DNA of 15,188 nucleotides from an uncultured Slackia sp. GTDB taxonomy: Bacteria > Actinomycetota > Coriobacteriia > Coriobacteriales > Eggerthellaceae. Under the pieces are notes generated by a model. It saw nothing but the letters and a program-made list of their open reading frames with translations, searched no databases and was not told the origin of the DNA. The stretch is taken from assembly GCA_934661005.1 (NCBI GenBank), contig CAKUIK010000052.1, positions 1 through 15,188 of the forward strand. The letters are read 5' to 3'. The position numbers were made by a program, and so were the translations under genes. The first letter of the stretch is position 1; every line of letters begins with the position of its first letter. This document shows, piece after piece, positions 1 to 7,055 of the stretch.

Positions 1-6
1 CGTTCG

Positions 7-20
7 TGCATTACCAGGCA
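7..20. repeat. 14-bp direct repeat, left copy
   Basis: The 14-mer TGCATTACCAGGCA occurs here and again, in the same orientation and without mismatch, at 4190-4203. The two copies bracket the AT-rich bacteriocin-like cassette. A 14-mer pair could occur by chance in 15 kb, so only the position makes it notable. The window begins six bases upstream, so a longer repeat on that side cannot be judged. Confidence 0.4.
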
Positions 21-80
21 ATGTGTGGAGGGGCGAAGGAGACCGCCCGCTGAACGCACGCAACCTCCGCCCGAGTCGTC

Positions 81-755
81 CTAAGCCTCTTGAACCATGC
101 CGCTCCCACTGAGCGAATATCGTACAGAACACCTCCCCATCAGCTCTTTACTATGAGTTGCAAGAACAAAAACCGTGCCATGCTCACGATGGAATTCTTC
201 GAAAACATCCGCCACCAACGCCTCTGTTTCACTGTCGAGAAAACTCGACGGCTCATCGGCGAACACAACTTTCGGTGTCCTGCATAAAGCGCGCGCAATC
301 GCAACGCGCTGACGCTCTCCTCCGGACAACTCTTTAAGAGGAAAGTCGCGCATATTCCACAGCTGCAACGTATCAAGGCATTCTTCCGCCCGTTTGCGCG
401 CCAAAGCATTCCGCCGAAGACCAAGACATGCATTATCAAAAGCGGTCTCGTCTTCAAGAAGCAACAGATCTTGTGCAACATAGCCGGCGTCTTCGCTTCT
501 GAAACTGCTCATTGCGGCATCCGTTCTTTGCAACTCTTTTCCCTCGAAACGAAGTAACCCTTCCACATCCAAATCTAGACCGACAAGCGACTTGAGAAGG
601 GTCGTTTTGCCACTCCCGCTTCGCCCTTCGATGCCAACTAAACCATCGCTGGCGCGTATGCAAAATGAAACTGAATCAGTAAAGAGCTTTCGTTCCCTTC
701 CCGCTCCCATCTGCAATGTTTTATTGAAGTCCAAGCATTCAAATAGAGGAGTCAT
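81..755 (-). CDS. ABC transporter ATP-binding protein (MacB/LolD-like)
   Basis: This is the ATPase subunit of an ABC transporter, acting at the inner face of the membrane with the two FtsX-type permeases encoded just upstream. All motifs are intact (224-aa numbering): Walker A GRSGSGKTT at 44-52, Q-loop glutamine at about 95, signature LSGGE at 143-147, Walker B VVFADE at 163-168, D-loop FLDSE and switch histidine at about 201. The length of about 225 residues is normal for a stand-alone MacB/LolD-type ATPase. I chose the ATG at 755 because GGTGG lies 5 nt before it; a GTG at 764, directly after the permease stop codon, is the alternative. It is the last gene of the cassette. In lactococcin-972-type loci the equivalent ATPase is linked to export or immunity; that role is inferred from context here. 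Confidence 0.93.
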   Translation of the reverse strand: MTPLFECLDFNKTLQMGAGRERKLFTDSVSFCIRASDGLVGIEGRSGSGKTTLLKSLVGLDLDVEGLLRFEGKELQRTDAAMSSFRSEDAGYVAQDLLLLEDETAFDNACLGLRRNALARKRAEECLDTLQLWNMRDFPLKELSGGERQRVAIARALCRTPKVVFADEPSSFLDSETEALVADVFEEFHREHGTVFVLATHSKELMGRCSVRYSLSGSGMVQEA

Positions 756-766
756 CTCAACCACCG

Positions 767-2011
767 TTATTCAATTCGAGTCTTCAAACGCGCATTCGAG
801 ACTGCGATTTCCAACAACAACAAGATGATTAATGCCAAAATGCACCATGCAAAAGCAAAAGAACCATCCATCCCAAGCGAGTCAATGCAGAAAACTGCCA
901 ACACAGCCGACACAAGCGCTTCGATAGCCAAACAGCCGAAAATAGCCTCTTTGCATTTCTTCTTCGAAGCGCCAACAGCCCTCCAAGATGAGGCCCTTTT
1001 ACACCTTCCCTCCAAAATCAGGCAATCAAGAGCAACGATGCACATTGCAGAAAGAAAGACGAGCATAGCCCCTACGCCGGCAACGGCGACCGCACCATCG
1101 CGAATGAGGTGTCGCATAAAAGTCATTTTGGTAAAGTACATTGGCTCATTCAGAAGGGCGAACTCGTGATAGCCACTCTCAAAAGATATCGCGTCGAGTT
1201 CGGACAAAACCGCCTCGTAGCTCATCGCTCCTGGCACAATCGCTCCATTAATCGCCGCAATTGAAATCTGGCCGAATAACTCTTCGTCACAGAAATCGTT
1301 TTCAGAAAGAACAGATGCGAGAGGCACGACTATGCATTCCTCCAGGTTCAAAACCGACCCATCTGGAAGATAGATAGACGAGCCTGGCTCAAGCATTCCC
1401 GCGATTTCGAATATGAACTCGCGCCCGTAAAGCCATGCGTCCATGGTGTCGCCGACGGAATAAAATCCCCCGTATGACGCTCCGAGCATAACGGGTATTG
1501 CAGACTTCCCATCGAATTTAATCAAATCCCAATCGGGGGAAGATCCATCCGAAAGCGTCAGACCGCCAAATTCGAATGCGGCTTTATTAATCTCAACGGC
1601 CTTAACGTTGAGCGCCAATTCGCCGTTCGGGTCATTGAAGTAGCCTTGGCTCGGCGCCCCTTCTCCGTAAGATACCTCAAATGTTTCACCGCCTCGATGA
1701 TTGACCACCGGGATAGCTTGTGTCGCAACGGACAAATAACCGAACCGGGACGTCGCATTGAGCGCATTATAAAAGTCGGCAATCGAATCGATGCAGCCAG
1801 GCGCCGAAATGAACTTGTTGTAGGAGGAGGCGTCGAAAAGAGTATCAACGATGCGATAGACCTTGGTTTGGCCGCCTTCTGATTCAAGCCGCGATGGCAT
1901 TGCGAAAGAAGCGATTATAAACAGCGAGCTCATGAGCGCAACGCATATCGCGACCTTCAACAGCATCAAGTACCAATGGGACCGCACGTCGCGCATTAAT
2001 TCCTTACTCAA
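767..2011 (-). CDS. FtsX-like ABC permease, large half with extracytoplasmic domain
   Basis: This is a membrane subunit of the cassette's ABC transporter. The protein (about 414 aa) has one N-terminal membrane helix (about residues 12-37), an external domain of about 270 residues, and three C-terminal helices (about 307-333, 355-377 and 384-404). This is the MacB/FtsX half-permease topology. The cytoplasmic loop between helices 2 and 3 carries WRAVGASKK, matching the RA(I/V)GxS coupling motif of FtsX permeases. I chose a TTG start at 2011: AGAGGGG lies 5 nt upstream, and TTG overlaps the preceding gene's TGA stop as TTGA, which implies translational coupling. An ATG at 1996 behind AAGGA is a good alternative; an ATG at 2035 has no ribosome site. 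The ATPase gene follows within about 11 nt. The external domain is not recognised at family level, and the substrate is unknown. Confidence 0.85.
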   Translation of the reverse strand: MSKELMRDVRSHWYLMLLKVAICVALMSSLFIIASFAMPSRLESEGGQTKVYRIVDTLFDASSYNKFISAPGCIDSIADFYNALNATSRFGYLSVATQAIPVVNHRGGETFEVSYGEGAPSQGYFNDPNGELALNVKAVEINKAAFEFGGLTLSDGSSPDWDLIKFDGKSAIPVMLGASYGGFYSVGDTMDAWLYGREFIFEIAGMLEPGSSIYLPDGSVLNLEECIVVPLASVLSENDFCDEELFGQISIAAINGAIVPGAMSYEAVLSELDAISFESGYHEFALLNEPMYFTKMTFMRHLIRDGAVAVAGVGAMLVFLSAMCIVALDCLILEGRCKRASSWRAVGASKKKCKEAIFGCLAIEALVSAVLAVFCIDSLGMDGSFAFAWCILALIILLLLEIAVSNARLKTRIE

Positions 2012-2523
2012 TTTCGCCCCTCTGCAATCTGGCATAGCACTGCGCCAATCAGGACGAACACGACAGCAAGCCCGAGGAAAGAAAAAGCAGTCACAAGCGA
2101 ACCATCACGAGCCACAAATATCACGTCGTACAGGGCAATCGGCAGCATGCACACAACCCCCAGCCATCCGCACCTTCGCGCCAGAAGGCTTCTTCTCGAA
2201 AAGCCCACCGCCCGCAATGCCGCATCATCTTTTCCAAAGAGACGCCACGCGATAGCGCCAGACCCCGTAAGGCATAAAAAGGCAACGACCACAACAAGAA
2301 AGCTTAATTTGGGCGTAAGAGAGTCTTCGCAATATTGCCCCGTCGCGCCGTTCAACAACGTCTCGGCTAAACCCATATCGACCATTATTTGGCTACGCAC
2401 ATCAAGATAATTCGAGAAGGTCACAATCAGTAAAGCAACCGCCATAGTTATAAGAAGAGATGGCACCGCGCGCCGAGCACGACGCCACCCCCTTCGAAAG
2501 CAACAGTTCACATGCAATTGCAT
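2008..2523 (-). CDS. FtsX-like ABC half-permease, small
   Basis: This 171-aa protein has four predicted membrane helices at about residues 21-40, 73-95, 116-137 and 143-166. Only about 30 residues lie between helices 1 and 2, where MacB-type proteins have a large external domain. The loop between helices 2 and 3 contains LRAVGFSRR, the same FtsX-type coupling motif as in the next gene. I therefore read it as a second half-permease that pairs with the larger one (inference). It starts 23 nt after the stop of the secreted-protein gene and ends in a TTGA overlap with the large permease. No clear Shine-Dalgarno precedes the ATG, so expression may depend on coupling. Related bacteriocin loci often have one long membrane protein; here the two halves are separate genes with a normal operon junction rather than a frameshift scar. 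Confidence 0.75.
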   Translation of the reverse strand: MQLHVNCCFRRGWRRARRAVPSLLITMAVALLIVTFSNYLDVRSQIMVDMGLAETLLNGATGQYCEDSLTPKLSFLVVVVAFLCLTGSGAIAWRLFGKDDAALRAVGFSRRSLLARRCGWLGVVCMLPIALYDVIFVARDGSLVTAFSFLGLAVVFVLIGAVLCQIAEGRN

Positions 2524-2546
2524 TTTATAAAGCCATATGGGTTGAA

Positions 2547-2972
2547 CTAATTGCCATAGTACGTTTGAGCTTGAGGCCAGCCAACGTCTTTCTGCGCAGC
2601 GACCCAGGGGGAATATGCGCTCGTCTCATTCCAGCCCCAGCAACGACCGGAATCCGCCACGACAGAGCCCCAACGTACCATTTGCGCCCTCGTGTAATGA
2701 TAGACACCCTGCCATGAAGTCCAACCATATGACCGCTTGTGGTCGGTTCCATTAAAATTCGCAATCTGAGCCTGCCCATAATGGTTTGGAGTGCTACATG
2801 GCGAAATTCCGCCCTCGTCACTCAATATCGAACCCGAATAGTAGCCAGCACTTTCCGACCACCCTCCACTAACGGTATCGTTGAGCGCGAATGCTCCGAT
2901 AGTTGGAATTGCGCATGCAAAAGCGACCGTGCAAAGACCTACTCCGATTTTTTCCTTAACCGATTTCACCAT
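2547..2972 (-). CDS. Small secreted aromatic-rich protein, bacteriocin-like candidate
   Basis: This is a 141-aa precursor. Residues 1-29 form a Sec-type signal peptide: basic start MVKSVKEK, hydrophobic core, and AFA before the likely cleavage site. The mature part (about 112 aa) is rich in Trp (8), Tyr and Gly, with two cysteines at 59 and 111 that could form a disulfide. Notable patches are VSGGW near the mature N terminus, VYHYTRAQMVRWGS (90-103) and DSGRCWGWN (107-115). GGGAGA stands 7 nt before the ATG. A secreted Gly/Trp/Tyr/His-rich peptide followed by FtsX-like permeases and an ATPase is the layout of lactococcin-972-type loci. However, it is longer than that peptide and I see no convincing full-length match. 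It could instead be a secreted protein of unknown role that the transporter senses or exports. Confidence 0.65.
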   Translation of the reverse strand: MVKSVKEKIGVGLCTVAFACAIPTIGAFALNDTVSGGWSESAGYYSGSILSDEGGISPCSTPNHYGQAQIANFNGTDHKRSYGWTSWQGVYHYTRAQMVRWGSVVADSGRCWGWNETSAYSPWVAAQKDVGWPQAQTYYGN

Positions 2973-2985
2973 ATTTGAATCTCCC

Positions 2986-2991
2986 TATCAT
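2986..2991 (-). promoter_or_regulatory. Shine-Dalgarno of the secreted-protein gene
   Basis: On the minus strand GGGAGA lies about 7 nt before the ATG at 2972. It is the strongest ribosome site in the cassette, while the small permease that follows has none. This suggests the secreted protein is made in excess over the transporter. Confidence 0.5.
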
Positions 2992-3073
2992 CCGATCAAA
3001 ACGAACAACCTGCAGGCAAAATCATCATATGAGACAGAATCGGTAACAGAAAGCAACTGAATTATTGTATGGC

Positions 3074-4003
3074 TCAAAGTATTGTTGAAGCCTTTATCCA
3101 TTCCTTATTCGATTGGGGCCATTCGCCGCGCAAAAGCGATTCCCTTACTTCAGACGCAAACCAATCGGCCTTCCCCCTCCTCCATAAAAGGAATACAGAC
3201 ATAAGCGGCTCGTATTCGCCACAAAAACGCATAATACGCATTTTTCCGTAGCGTTCCTCAAGAGCCTTTCCGGGAATAGCGAGGAGCACGCCGCCCTCCT
3301 CAAGAAACCAGTTGCAACCCTCCATGGATGCAGAAACATCGACGAAGCGAGGGCGAACGCCATGCTTTTCGAAATAATCCATTACGTACGGATACCCAAA
3401 ACCAAAGTCCCAAGGCTCGGCAACAGGCAAGCCCTCAAAATCAAAAACATCCAACCAATCCTTCTTGACAAGAGCGTTCGACGCACCCACCACTACAACA
3501 AGCGGCAGTGAAAAAAGCTGGACGCAGCCGTAACCTTCACAGTCAAGTTTTCCAAGGATAAAAGCAGCATCGCTCAAGCCGCGCTCTATGGACGCACGGC
3601 AAGAGTCCCCTGTTGTTGTCCGAATCGCCAATCGGCGATGGCTCTCAAGCGAACACAAGTCTTCCTCATCGATAACGCCACCTCTACAAGGAAGATAATC
3701 ATGTGCAACGACTATTCTCCCCTTGTCGCATACATCGAAAGATGTTTCACAGGCGAACTTCTCCAACGAATCGAGCAAGGCTACCGCCTCTTTGCACTTA
3801 GCATAGAATTCCCACGCAAAGGAAGTCGGAACCGCTTTACCTCCATCCCTGAAAAAGAGCTGTTTACCCATTCTTTTTTCTAAATCGCTTATCTTTTGCG
3901 ATACCGCTTGCGGGGAGGTAAAGAGGAATCGGGCCGCCGCGGAGAACGAGCCCTGCTCTACCGCCGTGCAAAAGTACTCGAGTTGCGCTAATTTGAAAGC
4001 CAT
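3074..4003 (-). CDS. LysR-family transcriptional regulator of the bacteriocin-like cassette
   Basis: This is a DNA-binding regulator of 309 aa, the usual LysR length. The N-terminal winged helix-turn-helix is clear: LAQLEYFCTAVEQGSFSAAA, then SPQAVSQKISDLEKRMGKQLFFR (about residues 29-51). The remainder is a divergent ligand-binding domain. I chose the ATG at 4003 because TGAGGT ends 5 nt before it; an in-frame ATG at 4024 has no ribosome site. It is the first gene of the minus-strand cassette, with about 100 nt between its stop and the secreted-protein gene. LysR proteins are more often transcribed divergently from their targets, so control of the downstream operon is inferred from position. 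Its base composition is AT-rich like the rest of the cassette and unlike the helicase next door. The ligand is unknown. Confidence 0.88.
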   Translation of the reverse strand: MAFKLAQLEYFCTAVEQGSFSAAARFLFTSPQAVSQKISDLEKRMGKQLFFRDGGKAVPTSFAWEFYAKCKEAVALLDSLEKFACETSFDVCDKGRIVVAHDYLPCRGGVIDEEDLCSLESHRRLAIRTTTGDSCRASIERGLSDAAFILGKLDCEGYGCVQLFSLPLVVVVGASNALVKKDWLDVFDFEGLPVAEPWDFGFGYPYVMDYFEKHGVRPRFVDVSASMEGCNWFLEEGGVLLAIPGKALEERYGKMRIMRFCGEYEPLMSVFLLWRRGKADWFASEVRESLLRGEWPQSNKEWIKASTIL

Positions 4004-4040
4004 TTGATACCTCACAAATGCCATATAACAAGCACCATTT

Positions 4041-4054
4041 TATCCAATCGGATA
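4041..4054. promoter_or_regulatory. Inverted repeat upstream of the LysR gene
   Basis: TATCC-AATC-GGATA is a perfect 5-bp inverted repeat with a 4-nt spacer. It lies about 40 nt upstream of the LysR start codon, where an autoregulatory operator would be expected. Such short repeats also arise by chance, so this is a weak call. Confidence 0.3.
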
Positions 4055-4189
4055 CGTGAGCCTCATTAAACTCGCATCTTAACGGCGAATGGCGTCTCTT
4101 TCCCCTTCCTTACATGCGCCATTCTTAAGCCCATCGATCTTCATAACGCATGGAATTGTGGGGTTTGCATGCGATTGGTCTAGTCTCTA

Positions 4190-4203
4190 TGCATTACCAG
4201 GCA
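4190..4203. repeat. 14-bp direct repeat, right copy
   Basis: This is an exact copy of TGCATTACCAGGCA at 7-20, in the same orientation. It lies about 190 nt beyond the LysR start, close to where base composition returns to the GC-rich host pattern. Neither copy is inside a recognisable tRNA gene. Confidence 0.4.
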
Positions 4204-4428
4204 TAATAGCCAACGTTGTTTTTAACCGCGCTTTATTCGATCGCATATCGATTGCGCCCAAGAGCCTTGGCGGCTCGGTGAATGCGGATTGACTCCCCGC
4301 TTCCCCATGTAACTCGCCCGGGGCTCCGCACACGACGATTGGCCTCACATGGCGGGTTGTTCTCGCATTTCGCGCAACAATCCAAAAGAAATGGCATACA
4401 AGGCAAGCGCCTCGCTCGCCTGACTTTC

Positions 4429-4475
4429 GCTGCGGCTTTACGCCGCATGGCACTTTGCGACCTTCAGGCCGCAGC
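4429..4475 (+). other. Mutually exclusive hairpins in the helicase leader
   Basis: GCTGCGGC at 4429-4436 can pair locally, as TGCGGC (4431-4436) with GCCGCA (4442-4447) around a 5-nt loop. It can also pair over its full 8 bp with GCCGCAGC (4468-4475). The two foldings exclude each other, a pattern seen in attenuators and RNA thermosensors. No U-run follows, so a terminator is unlikely. Function is inferred only. Confidence 0.3.
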
Positions 4476-4621
4476 TCTTGTGCGCCGCCCCGCGGCCGCA
4501 AGCGCCGCGTCCACCACGCTCGTCGAAACGGCTGCGCATGCATCCATTTCGAACGCGCCCCGCTCGCCTCGTGCCACGTGCGACCTCGCATTCAATTCGC
4601 ATCGCGTTAAAGCACCTGACC

Positions 4622-4637
4622 AAAGGAGCACGTCATT
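4622..4637 (+). promoter_or_regulatory. Shine-Dalgarno and non-standard ATT start of the helicase
   Basis: AAAGGAG at 4622-4628 is followed by 6 nt and then ATT at 4635-4637. This is the right spacing for initiation, and the downstream reading gives a normal helicase N terminus. ATT starts are rare; in E. coli infC and pcnB are the known examples, and in infC the start mediates autoregulation by IF3. Confidence 0.65.
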
Positions 4638-6764
4638 ACTACGTTCGCTGAGCTCGGCCTTTCCGAGCAGACCCTTGAAGCCGTTGACACTCTCGGCTAC
4701 ACCGATGCAACCCCCATTCAGGAGCAGGCCATTCCGCTGGTGCTGCAGGGCCGCGACCTTATCGCTGCCGCGAAAACCGGCACGGGCAAAACCGCCGCGT
4801 TCTCGCTTCCGTCCATGGATCAGCTGGGCCACCGCGAAGGCAACGACCGCGGCCCCTTCATGCTCATCGTGACCCCTACCCGCGAGCTGGCCAGCCAGAT
4901 CGCCGACACGTGCATGCCCATCGGCAAGCACACGCACCACTTCGTGGGCACGTTCGTGGGCGGCGTGGCATACGGCCCGCAGATCAAGAAGCTCGAGCGC
5001 GGCCTCGACGTGGCCATCGTGACCCCCGGCCGCATGATTGACCTTATGGAACGCGGCGCCGCCGACCTCTCGCAGGTGCAGGTGCTCGTTCTTGACGAGG
5101 CAGACCGCATGCTTGACATGGGCTTTTGGCCCCAGGTTCAGCGCATTGTCGAAGCTACGCCCGAAAACCGCCAAACCCTGCTGTTCTCGGCGACCATCGA
5201 CCGCAGCCAAGACAAAACCATGTTCAGCATCCTGAACGACCCCGCGATCGTCGAAATCGCCCACCGCGGCGAGACGGCCGACAAGGTCGACCAGTACGTG
5301 ATTAAAACCACGCGCCGTCAGAAGCCCGAGCTGCTCAACTCCTTCATCAAGGAAAAGGGCGGCTACCGCGTTATCGTGTTCACCCGTACCAAGGGCGGCG
5401 CCGACAACTGCTGCAAGCGCCTTCGCCGCATCGGCATTCCCGCTGAGGCCATTCACGCCGACCGCAGCCAAGCTCAGCGCAGCCGCGCGCTGACCAACTT
5501 CCGCGAGGGCAAGACCAACGTGCTCGTCGCCACCGACGTGCTCGCCCGTGGCATCGACGTGCCCGAGGTCGACTACGTCGTGAACTACGACCTACCCATG
5601 ATGCCCGAAGATTACGTGCATCGCATTGGCCGTACGGGCCGCGCGGGCGCCGATGGCTTCGCCGTGTCGCTCGTGACGCCCGACACGCGCAACCTGCTGC
5701 GCAGCATTCAGAAGTTCACGGGCCAGGAAATCCCCGAGATGCAGTTCGAGGTTTCGGCCGACGCGTTTGAGCCGGTGGAGGGCGCCGATGAGCGTCTGCT
5801 CGCCGACGACGAGAGCTACTTCTTCGAGGAAAAGAAGGGTCGCGGCAAGAAGGGCGGCAAGAGCCGTGGCGAAGGCAAATTCGATCGCGGCAAGGGCAAA
5901 GGCGGCAAGAAGGGCGCCCGCAAGCGCGACCTGGAGCGTTCCGCCGAGCACAAGCGCAAGCTCGAAGCCGAAGCGAACGGCGAAGAGTACATTCCCGCCA
6001 ATCCGCACCACAACAACGGCGGCGAGAAGAAGCGCAGCCTGGACGAGCGCCAAGCCGCAGCCGACGCAGCTTACGCAGCCATGTTCGACACGCCGAACAT
6101 GGAAGGCGGCAAGAAGAAGTCCAAGAAGCGCGGCAACGACGAGGGCGGCTACTCCTACGATTCCTTCTCGAGGAAGGGCGGCGCGAAGGGCAAGCCTGGC
6201 AAGCGCAGCCGCATGGCAAACCACGACGACCGCGATCTCGACGGCTTCCGCGAAACGCGTGGCGGCAACGGTCGCGTACGCAAGTACAACGATCGCGACG
6301 ACCGCCGTGGCGGCAGCGACCGCGGCGGCAAGCGTGGCAGCTGGGATACCCCGCGCAACGAAGCCTACCAGGGCAGCTTCTTCGACAACGAGCGCGGCAG
6401 CCGCGGCGCCCGTGGCAAGAAATACGCCGACAAGCAGTACTCCGACGGCCGCGGCGGCAAGCCCGGCAAGAAGAACTACGGCGGCAACGGCGGTCGCGGC
6501 CGCGGCGACAATGACCGCAGCAACGGCTTCGGCGGCAAGGGCTTCGGCGACCGTCCGAGCAACGGCGGCGGACGTCCCGGCAACGGCGGCCATTCTGATG
6601 GCTTCCAGCGTTCGGGCAAGGGCGGCGCGAACCGCAACAACGGCGGCAATTTCGGCGGCCGCGGCGGCAACAACCGTGGTGGCAACTTCGGCGGCGGCCG
6701 TTCCAACGGCGGCAACCGTGGCGGCAAGGGCGGCAATCGTCCCGGTCGCGGCGGACGTCGCTAG
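4635..6764 (+). CDS. DEAD-box ATP-dependent RNA helicase with Gly/Arg-rich tail, ATT start
   Basis: This RNA-unwinding ATPase, probably for ribosome assembly or cold adaptation, is 709 aa from the ATT at 4635. All core motifs are present: F4 and GYTDATPIQ (21-29, Q motif), AKTGTGKT (46-53, motif I), PTRELA (81-86), TPGR, DEAD (154-157), SAT, ATDVLARGID (motif V) and HRIGRTGRAG (from about 329, motif VI). From about residue 398 the tail is basic and low-complexity, first Lys/Gly-rich, then RGG/GGN-like to the C terminus; such tails bind RNA. No ATG, GTG or TTG lies in frame between the stop at 4617 and a GTG at 4740, and starting at 4740 would delete the Q motif. AAAGGAG (4622-4628) stands 6 nt before ATT, which encodes the I of ITTFAELGLS. 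It is a stand-alone gene ended by the hairpin at 6779. It resembles DeaD/CsdA and RhlE proteins; the exact subgroup is uncertain. Confidence 0.95.
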   Translation: MTTFAELGLSEQTLEAVDTLGYTDATPIQEQAIPLVLQGRDLIAAAKTGTGKTAAFSLPSMDQLGHREGNDRGPFMLIVTPTRELASQIADTCMPIGKHTHHFVGTFVGGVAYGPQIKKLERGLDVAIVTPGRMIDLMERGAADLSQVQVLVLDEADRMLDMGFWPQVQRIVEATPENRQTLLFSATIDRSQDKTMFSILNDPAIVEIAHRGETADKVDQYVIKTTRRQKPELLNSFIKEKGGYRVIVFTRTKGGADNCCKRLRRIGIPAEAIHADRSQAQRSRALTNFREGKTNVLVATDVLARGIDVPEVDYVVNYDLPMMPEDYVHRIGRTGRAGADGFAVSLVTPDTRNLLRSIQKFTGQEIPEMQFEVSADAFEPVEGADERLLADDESYFFEEKKGRGKKGGKSRGEGKFDRGKGKGGKKGARKRDLERSAEHKRKLEAEANGEEYIPANPHHNNGGEKKRSLDERQAAADAAYAAMFDTPNMEGGKKKSKKRGNDEGGYSYDSFSRKGGAKGKPGKRSRMANHDDRDLDGFRETRGGNGRVRKYNDRDDRRGGSDRGGKRGSWDTPRNEAYQGSFFDNERGSRGARGKKYADKQYSDGRGGKPGKKNYGGNGGRGRGDNDRSNGFGGKGFGDRPSNGGGRPGNGGHSDGFQRSGKGGANRNNGGNFGGRGGNNRGGNFGGGRSNGGNRGGKGGNRPGRGGRR

Positions 6765-6778
6765 GCGATAGCAAAATC

Positions 6779-6812
6779 AAAACGGAGGCTCCCTGTGGGC
6801 CTCCGTTTTTTT
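6779..6812 (+). terminator. Rho-independent terminator after the helicase
   Basis: The stem ACGGAGGC (6782-6789) pairs with GCCTCCGT (6799-6806), extended by A-T pairs, and runs into seven T (6806-6812). It begins 15 nt after the helicase stop. The A-run on the left side gives the minus strand a short T-run, so it may work weakly in both directions. Confidence 0.92.
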
Positions 6813-6859
6813 CTGCACCGACTCGCTCCCCAATCGGCCGATTCCGCCAAAACACCGGA

Positions 6860-7018
6860 TCAGGCCCTAGCTCCAAACAGAGGATAATCCCACATCGCCC
6901 GGTTGACGAACATATCGAGCCCGGCTCTTGTCCAGGCATGCCTATGCGCGGCGCCCTCTTGTTTCGAGCGCCTTTTCGCATGAATACGACGCAGCGCACG
7001 CCGCACCAATCGATTCAC
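6860..7018 (-). CDS. Possible small basic protein, 52 codons
   Basis: A GTG at 7018 is preceded by TGAGG with 5 nt spacing and opens a frame of 52 codons to a TGA at 6860. The product is very basic at the start (VNRLVRRALRRIHAKRRSKQ) and ends with MWDYPLFGARA. The frame is also open upstream to a stop inside the 42-bp palindrome. I do not recognise a family. It uses AGG, AGA and CGA, rarer in the neighbours, which could mean foreign origin, a decaying fragment or no coding at all. Open frames of this size are common by chance in GC-rich DNA, so the evidence is the ribosome site, the composition and the adjacent palindrome. Confidence 0.3.
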   Translation of the reverse strand: MNRLVRRALRRIHAKRRSKQEGAAHRHAWTRAGLDMFVNRAMWDYPLFGARA

Positions 7019-7055
7019 TGACGCCTCATCAATACACAGCCCACGTCCATCCCTT

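Larger units (their letters stand above)
4004..4634. other. Divergent intergenic region and long helicase leader
   Basis: About 630 nt separate the LysR start from the helicase start. Short open frames exist on both strands, but none has a plausible protein composition. The DNA changes from AT-rich near the LysR gene to GC-rich after about 4260. Visible structures are an 8-bp inverted repeat GAATGGCG/CGCCATTC (4087-4094 and 4117-4124), the right copy of the 14-bp repeat (4190-4203), a CATAAT box at 4202-4207 without a convincing -35, and competing hairpins at 4429-4475. A leader of several hundred nucleotides would fit the long 5' untranslated regions known for cold-induced DEAD-box helicase mRNAs, but no transcription start can be fixed. 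Confidence 0.5.

Noticed and set aside
1..80. Terminator after the ABC ATPase
   Set aside because: GGAGG at 27-31 and CCTCC at 64-68 could pair, but the loop is over 30 nt and there is no T-run on the minus strand.
2008..2035. Frameshift splitting one permease into two
   Set aside because: The junction is a TTGA stop-start overlap with a Shine-Dalgarno, and each half has a complete four-helix topology with its own coupling motif.
4187..4591. Minus-strand coding frame in the helicase leader
   Set aside because: Composition is Arg/Trp/Cys-rich without domains, and the same stretch is open in several frames, typical of GC-rich non-coding DNA.
5592..6999. Long minus-strand open frames antisense to the helicase tail
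   Set aside because: They mirror the GGC-rich low-complexity tail, giving Ala/Val- or Arg/Cys-rich products with no domain and no ribosome site.
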